64,000 bases of DNA from positions 62,001-126,000 of the forward strand of contig JAJGQC010000613.1 of assembly GCA_021014325.1 (NCBI GenBank), written 5' to 3'. This DNA is from Plazaster borealis. Its lineage: Eukaryota; Echinodermata; Asteroidea; Forcipulatida; Labidiasteridae. Position numbers and translations under genes: made by a program. Positions 45,885 to 57,514 of this stretch are shown here, piece by piece. The first letter of the stretch is position 1, and each line of letters begins with the position of its first letter. Below the pieces are notes generated by a model that was given only the letters and a program-made list of their open reading frames with translations, made no database searches and was not told the DNA's origin.

Positions 45885-47362
45885 GTATGTATACATTTCA
45901 CAATACTTCAAAATTCCCGCAAAATCCTTCTGCAAACCTTACCCCCAAATCAGTCCCGAAATCCTTAAACTACCCAGCCGATATTTCTTCTTAATAATTG
46001 TTTTTCCCTAACCTATCCCAAATTACTTCCAATCTTCGTACCAAGCCTCACCTCAAAAAATTGCTCTTTAAACTTTTTTTCTCAAACCACTCAATTACAC
46101 AATCGAAAAAACCTGCTTCAACTCTCACCAGTTCCCTAAAAAGTAAATAATATTTTAAAACCACTCTTCTTAAAATCCCTCCCTTAACGCAATTCAAAAT
46201 CACCCCAAAAGCCATCACAAAACAATTTCCAAAATGACCAAACTCAACTTCCAGATTAAGAATTGTGGGTTCAAGTTGAGAATGGTTGTTTGCTTGCTCA
46301 GTGCTTTGTTTGTAGTTTTAAGGTATGATACAGATTGGATAGATTGAACCCCTTTCTTTGTCAGCATGTTCAAAGACAGGCACTGGTCTTACAAACCCAA
46401 TAATTTCAATGGACAGACATACACTCAATGACCTCCATGCTATGACGCATAGCTACCAGACTGACAGGTGTGGGTTGTTGGCGTGTGTGTCGCAGTATTA
46501 CGGTATGCGAAGTCAAAGGTACATCTGGCAGGAATTTGCCAGGTTCTAAAGTCCAGTATCTGGCGTTATTCACGTTCGCCTAAAAGTGATAAGTCAGTTG
46601 TTCTGGCTCCAATATTACAATTTTGGACGCTAGGTGGCAGCAGACAATGTATTTTATTTTGTTTTGCGTAATTTTGAGAACGTCTACATTTCCGTAAACA
46701 GGTGGATTAACCTACTAAATCTGCTTCCACCTAGCGTTCAGAAAAGTCTACCCTTGGTAATAAAGGCTTGAACAGTTTTGTTTTTAATACAAAGGTTTAC
46801 TTTTTTGTGAACCTGAACTTAGCCTTGTACAAAATGACCTAAACTGCAGCCCGTAATACTAGACCGCCTCGACTAGAGAACAAGCACTCTTGAACATGCA
46901 GTTCATTCGTATGATTTTCACTGTACATTGTAACCTTGTATAATATATAACGAGTAAAATCAAGCATTAAAACATAGCTTTGGCAACAAAAGCCTTACCT
47001 TATCTTGATTCAAAATGTGCAAACATTTCACAAGATACAGTTATTGCCAAATTTACAAATTCGTTACTTTGTTAAGTGTAAAAAGCATTAGCATAATAAT
47101 AGAACAGCGTTTTCACCGTCAATATAAATGGTCAAAGAAACTGTGCTTTGTTGTTTTGTTGTTATATGTGTTTTGAGACATTGCGTGGTGAGGTATCAAT
47201 GTATATTCAGTTTGCGGTAGCACCATGTGTAAATATCTACTTTGTTGTGAAATGTGTTTCTTTGAGAAATTGTTTTGCTAATTATTCTATTGTATTCTGC
47301 TTTAAGTGTCAATGTATTTGTCTGTTCTTTGCACTTCTGCTTGAAAACTTCCCTTCTCGTAG
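45885..47362. other. Intron with no further gene seen
   Basis: AT-rich. It contains a C/A-rich stretch (45920-46240) and otherwise nothing I can assign. Confidence 0.5.
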
Positions 47363-47536
47363 CCCTTCTGCACTGAATCGACAATGATGGAGCATTCATT
47401 GGACGCCGTCAAAACCGTCCGCTTAGAGGGCGTTACCGAAGATGAGTCAGCTACTGACAGGAAATCTGTTGCTTTTAGTGGTTTGTTAGAAAAATCACAC
47501 CAAACAGCCGTAGATGCAACACCACGCTCTGTAGAG
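47363..47536 (+). CDS. Exon 8: tail
   Basis: Acceptor CCCTTCTCGTAG|CCC, donor GAG|GTACAC; 58 codons, residues 308-365, starting PFCTESTMMEHSLDAVK and ending ATPRSVE. Ser/Thr/Glu-rich, no tyrosine or proline cluster, no recognised domain. Confidence 0.8.
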
Positions 47537-47644
47537 GTACACGTAGCTTGCTCGTTGCTTTATATGTTTTCTTAATTTATAACTACATGGAATTTCCGCA
47601 TTTTGACAACAATAACGTAAATAAATCTTCGGGAAGCCATCGGA

Positions 47645-47925
47645 CTGCATTCTAAAAACTCACAGGTCAGAATTTACACTGATTCTGGGTCCCAGGGGGC
47701 AAAAACCATTTCCGAGTCGCGAGATAGCGCCCTCTTTTGAATCATCCTCCTCCAGCCCATGTTATTTCCCGTATGGGGCAAAAAGTCCGTAGGAAAAACA
47801 TCCGGCCGCCGTGTCAGGCTACCCGGAAAAGGTTAAGCAAGTAATTTTATCTTGGATGAAATGAGTCAGGCTCCAGTACCCAGATCCTGGTCCATTCTGA
47901 CTGGGACGTTTTTGGAGGGTAGTTT
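47645..47925. repeat. GGGTCA-family foldback relic
   Basis: AGGTCAGAATTTACACTGATTCTGGGTCCC on the left and GGTCCATTCTGACTGGGACGTTTTTGG on the right are inverted; the centre holds the GATAGCGCCCTCTTTTG block, so one repeat has inserted in the other. Confidence 0.55.
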
Positions 47926-48159
47926 TAAAAGGCCATTTAAAAATGTGTTTATCCGACAACAACAATCGGTTTACAAATCTAAAAAAAAATAAATCATTTT
48001 CTATGAGAACCAGCCAAACAGCATGTAACATGCCACATAAACAAGGATTGAGTATTTTAATAAAACAATTTTCATCAAGGACCTCTTTTTAAGAATGTGT
48101 ACAAGAATTGTAAATAAATCTCTGAGCCTAAGAATAAAAGCCACTCCTGACTGAAATCA

Positions 48160-48262
48160 ATAAAGTCCTCGACAGATGGCTTTCAGGTGGCTTGACAGGT
48201 TGGAATTTTGTTTTATTGAGTTCAAAGGCTCGTATCTGATGTTTCAGACCATATTTTGAAAG
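48160..48262 (+). repeat. Dispersed repeat (partners at 58.49 and 61.38 kb)
   Basis: GATGGCTTTCAGG.GGCTTGAC, GGAATTTTGTTTTATT and CTCGTATCTGATGTTTCAGA recur in order at 58487-58590 and 61380-61485. Same orientation in all three. Confidence 0.7.
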
Positions 48263-48402
48263 GGGAGTTGTGCCCCCTCCCCCCTTCAACACAAAATTCA
48301 ATTCGTTTATGTTCATGTGAAGTCATCGCAATTTTATTGTTTTGAAACGCATTTCTGTTTCTAACATTATACGGATACTCTGACCGGATTGTTTCTTTTT
48401 AG

Positions 48403-48705
48403 ATAACACAAAGTGCGGACTTTCCGCAGCGTGCTGCACCAGAACCCAAACTGGATTTGGAACCGGGTCAAGGTCCAAATCTTGAACAGTTTCCATCTCG
48501 CCCGTGTCCTGTTATCTACACCAAAGATACCACGCACCTTACAGACAATCAGAACTCGGTTAAAGGCGCAGGTCCACATGTTGAACATAACCAAAACCCT
48601 GATCAAGAACCGAACCTCGATTCGATTCCGAATCAGGAAACTGACACCTTCTCTGTTACTGACGCACAGTCGGTCAGCCAGGAAAACTGTTCAGCATTGA
48701 AAAAG
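48403..48705 (+). CDS. Exon 9: largest tail exon
   Basis: Acceptor GTTTCTTTTTAG|ATA; I end it at AAG|GTTAAT, 101 codons, residues 366-466. Polar, rich in Asn, Gln, Pro, Asp (for example NQNPDQEPNLDSIPN), probably disordered, with one VIYTKD tyrosine. The donor is weaker than in the other exons. If it is not used, the frame ends at TAA 48775-48777, which would give a short-tailed protein; splice use of the phase-0 donor connects perfectly with exons 10 to 20. Confidence 0.75.
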
Positions 48706-49358
48706 GTTAATAATTATAGCAATGTTGTCCATCCGGAAAGCGGCTACGGAAAAGGGTTCAGTACGGGTGATTCATAACGAAGTGCACTACCTATACACTG
48801 CAAACACTTGAGTGTTAAAATTGACACCAATGTGTAATAAATACGACTTGTGCCAATATGGGATATATCCCATATCAATAAGTATACACTGTAAGTATAC
48901 ACTGTTAGACTTGTAGTAAGTATTAATTATGCCATCATAGTTGTGAGATGTTAGTCAATATTGTGACTTTCTTTTCTGCCTCTCTGAATGTTCCTTTACG
49001 ATTCTTTGCATTATAAAACAATAAAATAAACAAATACAAATTAAAACAAACACTCGCGACTTAAACAATGTGAAATAATATTTTTTTAGAATTTAATAAT
49101 TCCAAAATCTTTGCCGTAAGATCTTGACTTCAATTATGTCGATGTCACTTCCGTAACACAAAGACGAGGAGACGGTGTAACAAATCAGATTGTAACTAGA
49201 AATTTTCATTTGCGAGTACGCCACTGGAAAGATCAGCTGTTTTTGACCTAATTTGTATTTTATTTTCAAATTGTTGTTTTGTTTTTACTTTGTTTCCGTA
49301 GCTATACGTAGCCGCTTTTCGTAGCAGGGTTAGAAATGATTGCGTGTTTTAACATACA

Positions 49359-49507
49359 GGCCGTTTTCGAAACCACTGTTCAGGTTTAGGCTCCAGCCTG
49401 GGCTCCGCCCTCCTGTCTGAAACCCCATAAGAACAACACACGTTTTGTAAATAACTGACGGAGCCTAAAGCCAAACCCAAGCCAAAACCGTGGTTTCGAA
49501 AACGGCC
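49359..49507. repeat. 149-bp MITE
   Basis: Perfect 18-base inverted ends (GGCCGTTTTCGAAACCAC), inner pairing of TTTAGGCTCC / GGAGCCTAAA, no coding content. Confidence 0.85.
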
Positions 49508-49541
49508 GTAGTCTTTATCTACGGAGCTCCAGAGGTGTCAT

Positions 49542-49746
49542 ACTTAACCAGATAACGAGACTGGCCAAGTCGAATGTTACTCAATCTCAGACGTCGACTT
49601 GACAAGATGAGTCGACAATGATCTGCATTCGTCGATTTATTTGGTTCCATGAGTCGATTTGGTAACATTATAGTATCATGACAACTCGACTTGTTCCATA
49701 AAAATAAGTCAACTTCTCGAGTTAAAATATGGTTATCTGGATAAGT
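49542..49746. repeat. Short MITE with internal TCGAC words
   Basis: Inverted ends ACTTAACCAGATAAC and GTTATCTGGATAAGT (14 of 15 pair). The interior is full of GTCGA/TCGAC words. Confidence 0.7.
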
Positions 49747-50508
49747 GGTACGGCACGACTGGTCTACATAACAACCTATGGAAGCTTTTCGCTTCTAATC
49801 TTGTCCAGAATGCATGCATTGTTAGAAAAAGAATATTTGTACAGAGCTTTATAGTAAGAAGCCATCCTTTGTTAATTTTCCCCGGTCCAAATCAACACTA
49901 CAACACCAAGGTTAGAAGGACAAACACACTGTTTGTGTGTGTTTTATTTATTTATTTATGTTTTCATAGCCTAGTTATTTATTTATTTACTACCAAAAGA
50001 TACAAGGCACTTAAATATAGGGTCATATATTGATTTGTGTCAGCGTTATGCCGATTTATAGGCAACATTGTAAAGAACGATACCAGCAAAATTTAGACGT
50101 GAAAGTTCCAGCTGAGTTTCTACTTGCTGAGAAAACAGCAAGAAACTATTTTAATACGCACGTCAAATCCATCCACGTTAAGTGAGGCTACTGTGGGTAC
50201 CAACCGCAACTCTCTGGCCGCAGCATTTGCAAACGGGCGTCACCTCAGAAATCGTTTCACACTTTCAAATGTTTTTGGAGTGATTAATTTTCCAAACCAT
50301 AATATTACTTCGAAAGGAATCCTTTCTCAAAATAGTTTTTACACTCAACGGCTGCAGTGCTTCTTACCAAGTAAGTTGTTATGATCATTAATTTGTGGAC
50401 TACTTACCAATGTATGACCCTACCTTTAACGAACAAAGAATAAAAACAACAAGAGTTCCCGCCACTGTATACTAACACCAGGTACTGTATTTTCTTGTTT
50501 AAAAAAAG

Positions 50509-50556
50509 CAAATTCCCGTGCCGAAGCCAAGAAAAAACTCAATGGCAGGAAACAAT
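50509..50556 (+). CDS. Exon 10: PxxxPR microexon
   Basis: Acceptor after TTTAAAAAAAG, donor AAT|GTGAGT; 16 codons, residues 467-482 (QIPVPKPRKNSMAGNN). PVPKPR fits the PxxxPR core bound by CIN85/CD2AP-type SH3 domains. The A-rich acceptor is unusual, but the motif and phase fit. Confidence 0.7.
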
Positions 50557-50874
50557 GTGAGTGAACAATTAATGTGAACAATATTGAATTGCTGCTGCTG
50601 ATGTGTAGCTGCAGTGTTTGTGTTGTTTTTGCTGCTGTGGCTGTTTGTGTTGCTTTTGTCGTAATATAAACAAATATTGATTTTGTTGTTGTCGTTGTCG
50701 TTGTCGTTTTAAAAAATGTCTAAATAAGTATATTTGTTGTTACTAATGTAGCTGCAGCTGCCGTTGTTGTTTTTGATGTTGTTTATTGTTTGTGTTATTT
50801 TGTTGTTCAATACTTTAGTTCTCAGAAGAAAATCAACTGTCCTTAATCATTCATAAACATATATTTGTCCACAG

Positions 50875-50931
50875 CCTGATTGTAATGTCGACTCAACCAA
50901 AATTGAGGAGACAGCCGACTACTGTGATGAT
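50875..50931 (+). CDS. Exon 11: acidic tyrosine microexon
   Basis: Acceptor TTGTCCACAG|CCT, donor GAT|GTAAGT; 19 codons, residues 483-501 (PDCNVDSTKIEETADYCDD). ETADYCDD is an acidic tyrosine site. Confidence 0.8.
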
Positions 50932-51030
50932 GTAAGTGCAATGTCAACATGTCCTAGGGCAAGAGGGCGCTGTTTTGCAATTCAGCGGTGAACTTTAATA
51001 GTACTATATCTACTTGAGCGTCCCTAGGAA

Positions 51031-51308
51031 CAACCTCGTCCCCATGGTGCGTCGAGCAGTACGAGGTTGACCGCTCTCTCACCCTGGTATTGGATCATTT
51101 GCATATCCAACAATTTTGGATACGTATGCAAATTATAATAGTCTGGCTGTGAACATGGTGAATACTGAATGAGTACAACTTAACATGTTTACGTTAGACT
51201 TTTGTACACCAGTCGTTGTCCAATCAGGGTCCAAGTAAGGAGTTTACCTCCCAGGGTTAACTATTGTAAACATGGTTGGAAATAAAGTAAACCATGGGGA
51301 CGAGGTTG
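51031..51308. repeat. MITE with CAACCTCGTCCCCATGGT ends
   Basis: Perfect 18-base inverted ends at 51031-51048 and 51291-51308. The frame beginning inside it (around 51272) is an artefact of the repeat. Confidence 0.85.
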
Positions 51309-51497
51309 CCCTGAGAATTCATTGCATCGAATACGGGTTTGTTTCAGTTTTTGTATTTATGTTTAACTGTGTCTTTGGCTCATACTTTAAAGTCAAACAT
51401 AAGCAGAGGCAGAGCCGCAAAATAGCAGATTCAAATTCGCATGAAATATCTAAAAATTGTTTTTCACACGTATTGTCGTCCGGTTATTATGACTTCT

Positions 51498-51658
51498 GTA
51501 TAGACGATGTGACCTCTGACGTCACTCGAAAACCATAACATGATGCGTGCGCATGTCGCCAGGCAAAACCCTTGTGTACAGCCAGCTAGAACATGACTTG
51601 ACAGTGTTTTGTCAACAGAGGGCGGTTTGAATGTAAATAGAGGTCACATCGTCTATAC
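51498..51658. repeat. 161-bp MITE
   Basis: Perfect 20-base inverted ends GTATAGACGATGTGACCTCT (51498-51517 and 51639-51658). Confidence 0.85.
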
Positions 51659-51750
51659 GGAACCCCTTTATGAAACTGATTAAATTTTGGTTGCAACTAA
51701 CCAAAATTCATTTAATTAGTTCATTAAATATGTATTTGTTTTTGTTATAG

Positions 51751-51789
51751 CCTTATCTCCCGCCTAAACCAAGAATGAGAATTGAACAT
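51751..51789 (+). CDS. Exon 12: PPKPR microexon
   Basis: Acceptor TTTTTGTTATAG|CCT, donor CAT|GTAAGT; 13 codons, residues 502-514 (PYLPPKPRMRIEH). Proline-rich with a basic anchor, an SH3-ligand-like sequence; Tyr at the second residue. Confidence 0.85.
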
Positions 51790-51892
51790 GTAAGTAAACG
51801 TTAATGGCAAGGAAAACCTAACAGTTTGAACAATCCCCATGTTAAATTTCAACTGCTTTCACCGAAACAATTTAAAGGTTCTATTATACAAG

Positions 51893-52262
51893 GTTGGTAG
51901 AGCTGAACAACAGTCGCAGACAGTGTTCATGTTTTGTGTGGTCAACCATATACATGAAGTAACAAACTTATAAAAATGTGGGCTTAATTTGTTGTGAAAG
52001 TCATTAGGAAATATTTAAAAACCATGCTTCATTTTGTCCATGGAAGCACTATGTCTATTTTGATTTGAACAACCGAAACCGGCTGTTGCAGTATGTTGTT
52101 CAAGTTTGTTTGTATAGGTTTTCAGTAACAGTTTTCTCGAACATAATTTCATTTCAGGAAATGTTTCACAGAAACAAAAGTGGTTCCAATTTCAATTTAA
52201 TAATAAGTCGGCCTTCATACTTAATTAAAACAATAGTGTTTGAAATAATCACCAATCCTGTA
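51893..52262 (+). repeat. Diverged intronic duplicate, copy 1
   Basis: GGTAGAGCTG..CAGTCGCAGACAG, GTAACAAAC.T.TAAAAATG.GGGCTT and AACAACCGAAA.C.GC recur at 53409-53620. Exon 13 lies between the two copies. Confidence 0.6.
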
Positions 52263-52408
52263 TAACACCTTTAAACGAGAAGGAAAACTAAACAAATTGC
52301 ACACGTTAAAGTCAAAGTTTATCCGTAAGATCCTCAACAATTATCACCATTATTGTTGATATATTATTCACATTCATATATGTTTGTTTGTATTTATTTA
52401 TATATCAG

Positions 52409-52483
52409 CACGCCGTTCCTCCCAAACCACCGATCGCAAAGCCCCGACCGCTTTCGCTTCATAATGACAAAGACACTACCACG
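52409..52483 (+). CDS. Exon 13: proline-rich microexon
   Basis: Acceptor TTATATATCAG|CAC, donor ACG|GTAAGT; 25 codons, residues 515-539, starting HAVPPKPPIAKPRPLSL. PIAKPR is a second PxxxPR core. Confidence 0.85.
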
Positions 52484-53408
52484 GTAAGTCAGATTATAAA
52501 TTGCTTGCATTATCACCAATGGGCCTAGAAGATGTCATAGTTTTGCTAATTAATTATTTCCCACATCACACAAAATAAATTGTGAACTCATTTTTTGAAA
52601 ACAAGATTTTCAGAAAAGCAAGAGGTTGCCCTCCCGTTTTTGGAAATACTTTTAAACAAGGCTGGCCAGGGACTACTCGAAGTTAGTGGTACATCGAAAC
52701 TGTTATACAGTTAACCCTACCAGGACCGTTGTTTTGGGTGTTTTCGTTTTATTTGTTTGTTTGTTTGTTTGTCTGTTCGTTTTTTGACTGGGGGTTGTGG
52801 GGAGAGGGGGCGGTCCTGGTAGGGTTAAAAGAGCACGTTGTTTTCGGATTTTCGGATAGAGCACTTTGGGCTAAACAAGATTTTGTTTTGAAAAAAAAAA
52901 TATGGCTGGAAAATTATTTTTAAAGTATAATATTTATTGATGCACATAATTTAATACCCCTTGAAATGTTGTGTTTCTGTGTAATTTCTTTGCAGAACAC
53001 CGTCCGCTATTTTGTAGAAACAAATTTTTGAATCCACAAAATGGCAGACCGTATTTTTGGTTTTTCAAGAGGCAACTTTATTTTGTTTTGTAATCGCTAC
53101 TCACTACAACAAACTGTTGTGTTTTCGTACATGAACAAAAAAGGATAAGGAATAATTACAAACTGCATAATGTTGAGAGATTTTAAAGCAAAGTGCCCCT
53201 TTAAAGATAGAGAAACAATTTTCACAAGTTGTTGACTTTGTAAGACTCAGAGGTTGGAAGAAACGAAACATGTAGTGGGTTCAAAAAGACAACTAGTAGG
53301 CTAGCAGATTGTCTCATAGTACAGGCCTTTGGAACATATAAACTTTACATTAAAATGTGTCAAAATATGCACTCCGAGTAAAGGAGCTAGGAATGAATAA
53401 AGGTGTAA

Positions 53409-53880
53409 TTGGTAGAGCTGCCCAAATAGTCGCAGACAGGAAATGAAACGAAAAGCCTATGTGAAATAACAAACCTGTTAAAAAAATGGGCTTGATCCGT
53501 TGTGTGAGTCAGGGGAAAATACTGAACAACCATGCACAATTTTCGGCATGTAAAACACATTGTTCGAAATTTGGGGTGTAACAACCGAAATCAGCTTTTG
53601 CTTTTTTTTTTTAATTCCCAGTTCCTTTTTTTGTCGAATATTACCAAAATGTTGAGGGCATTATTCAGAGAGAAACTGTATGAACTCTGGTATGAAATTC
53701 ATAATTAGTAAGCTTCCTTTTTATGGTCGAATGTTACTTCATTTTTGAGGGAAATCTTCAAAGAGAAACTGTACAAACTCTGGTTTGAACTTCATAATTA
53801 GTAAGCTTTCAGACTTAAATTAAACAATTGTGTTTTTTATTCCTACCAATAAAATACCTTTAACAATGGAAAATGTACTG
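53409..53880 (+). repeat. Diverged intronic duplicate, copy 2, with internal repeat
   Basis: Partner of 51893-52262. Within it, GAGAGAAACTGTATGAACTC and AAGAGAAACTGTACAAACTC mark a second direct repeat of about 105 bases (53640-53740, 53745-53815). Confidence 0.6.
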
Positions 53881-53914
53881 ATATCTTTTTAATTTGTATA
53901 TCCTAATATGACAG

Positions 53915-53980
53915 CCTCCGCGTCCACCTCGAATTCTGCCCCGGATTGAATCCAAGACGGAAAAAGTCAAAAGTGGAAAT
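53915..53980 (+). CDS. Exon 14: proline/arginine microexon
   Basis: Acceptor CTAATATGACAG|CCT, donor AAT|GTAGGT; 22 codons, residues 540-561, starting PPRPPRILPRIESK. PPRPPR is a third PxxxPR match; the rest is basic. Confidence 0.85.
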
Positions 53981-54037
53981 GTAGGTTACAACTTGTGAAA
54001 TATTAACAAATCTCACAAGAATAAATCACTTCCTTTA

Positions 54038-54404
54038 AAGACACTGGATACATTTGGTAATTGTCAAAGACCAGTCTTCTCAACATATGCACAAAATAAC
54101 AAACCTGTGAAAATTTTAACTCAATTGTTTATCGAAGATGCGAGATAGTAATGGAAGAAAAAACACCCTTGTCACACCAAGTTGTGTGCTTTCAGAATGA
54201 TGCTTGATTTCGAGACCTCACGCGTGAGGTCTCGAAATCAAATATTTTACTGAGAAATTACTTTTTTCTCAAAAACGACGTTACTTCAGAGGGAGCCGTT
54301 TCTCACAATGTTTTATACTACCAACAGCTCTCCATTGATCGTTACTAAGTAGGTTTTATGCTAACAGTTATTTTGAGTAATTACCAATAGTGTCCAGTGC
54401 CTTA
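54038..54404 (+). repeat. MITE copy, TGGTAATT..GTCAAAGACCAG family
   Basis: Inverted outer blocks GACACTGGATACATTTGGTA / TACCAATAGTGTCCAGTGCC. Near the centre is a perfect 36-bp palindrome (54205-54240; core GAGACCTCACG / CGTGAGGTCTC). Confidence 0.85.
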
Positions 54405-54529
54405 AAACTCCTTCATTGTTCATCTCTTGCTTTTTCTATGTGCTTTCTGACTTGTTTTTCTTCTTCTTCTTTTCACCTGACTTCTTCTGCTACTCCAGTA
54501 TACCTGTTTATGTGTTTTAACGCTACATA

Positions 54530-54690
54530 CAAAGTGTGGACCTGAGAACAACAGAGGTCCGCATTAAATGTAGGGACTTGAAACACTGTGTGGACTTACA
54601 CAAGTACACACACAATGTTTTATTTTTTGTACACAGTGTTGAAGAATATTTGTTTCCTTAAGTGTACAGAACAAAGGAATGTACACAGAG
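54530..54690 (+). repeat. Dispersed repeat, copy 2 (partner at 10.78 kb)
   Basis: See the 10780 entry; this copy is longer and contains a 20-base GTACACA-rich insertion. Confidence 0.5.
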
Positions 54691-54914
54691 TAACTGCACT
54701 GTGTGTGTTGGTTGTGTTGTCATTTAGCCTCTAGGAAAGACTCTGCTAGGCAAAACGTCAGGCCATTAACTACATTTTGCATGTGTACCATAGGCCCTTT
54801 TGGTTGGTGAGCAGTTTGCAACAGCTAGTTATATTTTCTCCAAAATTGAACAAACAAACAACAAACAAACAGAAGCATCGGAAATAAGAACAGACTAAGC
54901 AAAAGCAACGTTTA

Positions 54915-55245
54915 AAGAGTCTGTACCTCGTTTGGTAATGACTCTGAAAGTTAATGACAATAAAAACTTATTTGGTAAAAAAGTACAGGAGCTTTGGATA
55001 GAATTATGCATTTTGAGAAACTTTTCACTTCGGAATATTGCGGTTACCAAAAAAGATATCACTTTTTATCCCCCACAAAACTGTATCTGAGAAGCGTTTC
55101 TGCAGTAACGTTTCTCAGATAGTGTATTTCAATTGCAGATTAATCTCCATGTGTGGACATAACTGCTCCATATTTTCGGCAGTATCCCAACAACACTACC
55201 TTTTAAATTAAATATCCACAGGTTAGTTGTATGGTATGAATCTTC
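54915..55245 (+). repeat. Dispersed MITE-like repeat, plus copy
   Basis: Third copy of the 6299-6860 / 38320-38580 family, with an inner CTGAGAAGCGTTTC / GAAACG..CTCAG-like inverted pair around 55086-55120. Confidence 0.75.
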
Positions 55246-56381
55246 AACTATGTAGGATTGAAACAAACAGAGGGTTCCGGTGACCAAACGGCTACATGTA
55301 CAATCCCTATAAGTAGAAACGGAAACTTTGCAATGCCAGTAAACATTATCAAGGAACTAAGGTCTGCAATAATGACTATATAGTTGTAGTGAAATTGAAA
55401 ACAAAATGCACATGTTGAACAACAGATTCTTTCAGAACCACACAAGCTCATAAGAAATTTCATCACACAGTGTCATTGCAGGTCTTAGCTTCGGCAAAGT
55501 TTTTGGGTCAGACCTACCCGGAAGCTGGTTAAATAAATGTGATTTTAGCTCGGATTTTATCTTAGTTTGACTCTTACCTGAGCCATTTTGATACAGATTC
55601 CGGGTCACATTGACTTATAATTGGGTCAAGCCCCCTGGGACCCGGTAGAAGTTCAATTCTGACCAGGAGTTTTTAAAGTGTCGCATACTCTCATATTGAG
55701 TTGAAATATCTCATTAGAGCGCCACCTATCGGCAGGAGTAGAAGAGGCATGTACAACTGAGATAGGCACTATCATCATCCCAACACTGCGGGTAATAATG
55801 TGACGAGTGGGATTAATCTGCATAATTTGTTCACTGAGTATATGATTCTACATCTATTCAAGTTTATCTATCCTAAAAATCAGGTCATTTAACGACACGT
55901 CCATGTACGTACTTTTAGCGATTCGGTAAATGATCTGCGTTTTCGCGTTCCCCACGCTTAACCAATGGCATTCAAAGAGCCCGTGAACAACACGTGTTTG
56001 AATCACCTTGTATGGCCAAACAATTGCTTGTCGGCATATGTTCACTTGATTATGTGTATTACTCATTCATATTCCATGATAAATTTCAATAATTATTCAA
56101 ATTTTGTGGATGTAGGCCTACTTGTGCCTCTGAAGGTTGTCATTCATTGCGGTTGTACTCAAGGGAATCGCGGCACACGTATCATATCGCGTGATCTGAT
56201 TGGCTATCCCGCAAAGTAATTGCGCCCTCTGTTCGAGTCGAGTTAAGGAAATGAGACGCTCAACTCAATAATTATGTTTTCTTTGATAATGAACTGGTTG
56301 GAAACAAATCGATAAGAACAATCTAACCAAGGTTCCTCTTCTTAAATTTGAGCATAAAGTAAACAATTGATTTTTCTTCAG

Positions 56382-56444
56382 ACTTCTGATTCAAGGCCTA
56401 AACTGACGCAGAAGCCAAAGTCATATACGGGGATAAAGCCAAAC
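56382..56444 (+). CDS. Exon 15: lysine/proline microexon
   Basis: Acceptor GATTTTTCTTCAG|ACT, donor AAC|GTAAGT; 21 codons, residues 562-582 (TSDSRPKLTQKPKSYTGIKP then N). Contains KSYTG; QKPKSYTGIKP is basic/proline-rich. Confidence 0.85.
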
Positions 56445-56539
56445 GTAAGTGTGAGGGTTAGATTTACCATAATTGTCACGTCACTGGTGTCTTACCAACA
56501 CATGTGATTCTACCCAGAACCCCCCCCCCCCCTTACCAT

Positions 56540-56732
56540 CACACACACACACACACACATCCTTACGGATCCGGTTTGTGGGGTACTGCTATTGTTGTTC
56601 TATTGTTCCCTTTTCTGAAGAATTCCCTTGTGGGGCCCAATTGTTCCTATTGAAATGACCTTGTGGGTCCATTGTTCCATTGTTGTCAGGACCCCACATA
56701 TGCCCTGCCGTGTGTCCACACCCCCATGTTTG
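56540..56732 (-). repeat. Dispersed repeat, inverted partner of 12.67 kb
   Basis: Reverse-complement copy of 12670-12837. A CA microsatellite precedes it (56540-56560) as the GT tracts do in the other copy. Confidence 0.8.
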
Positions 56733-57270
56733 TAAATCCCGCTTACCGAGGACTTCTTTTTGTTCTCCAATTGTTTGGACATAGGTTTTTTTTAGCAACG
56801 TCCCCATTGGGATTGTACACAAAAACGAAGCGAGGACGTCCTCGCTCTGTCAAACACCTGGATCCTTTTTGTTAAAGTCCTCGGTTTTAATGGATAGACA
56901 CGCTCACACACACACACCATGAATCACGAACCCTCCAACTCTTTGTGAGCAACCGTGGAACACAAAGTTTCCCTTCGGATGTTGACAGATTTTGCACTGG
57001 AAGGGTATCGAATTATCCCCACTCAAATGAGGACTATGTATTAGACAATCATCACAACCTTGAATTGGTATGTCCTTCCTATTTAAGTGTTGTCCGTTTT
57101 GCAGACATCCTTGGTGCAAACGTGTAGACACGCTGACCTACTCTCAACTTGGAGGTTTTAGCATCAGGCTTTGAAGAGGCCACATATATATATGTTGTTT
57201 TGCAGACATACCTCAACTTGAGAGATAGCTATCTAATTGAAATGTTGTCTTTCCTTGTATTTTGTTACAG

Positions 57271-57303
57271 CTGCCATCGAAACCATTAAGGCCAACGAGA
57301 AAG
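57271..57303 (+). CDS. Exon 16: 11-codon proline microexon
   Basis: Acceptor TATTTTGTTACAG|CTG, donor AAG|GTATGT; residues 583-593 (LPSKPLRPTRK). The smallest exon of the gene, a bare basic/proline motif of SH3-ligand type. Both splice sites are good. Confidence 0.8.
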
Positions 57304-57514
57304 GTATGTTAAAACAGGCACCACATGTGAGTTTTAAATTAACCCTAGATGGTGACGACATCAAACAAAGCACACACTTACACCGTCGGACACTTGTTAC
57401 CAGTTTAAAAACCTCACACACTTACACTATTGGACAGTCAACAGTCCGTTTTGTATTGGCGCGTGCTACCCATGGTCTGACTTACCCTTGTAACACAATC
57501 CTTCTCAATTCATC

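Noticed and set aside
50139..50370. Open 77-codon stretch with AACAG acceptor and AAGTAAGTTG donor, exon-like
   Set aside because: It is 232 bases and would shift the otherwise unbroken phase-0 chain, and its closing part (CTGCAGTGCTTCTTACCAAG) looks like a repeat I recall from sea-star DNA.
51272..51538. 88-codon frame starting MVGNKVNHGDE
   Set aside because: Begins in the end of one MITE and ends in another; no splice support.
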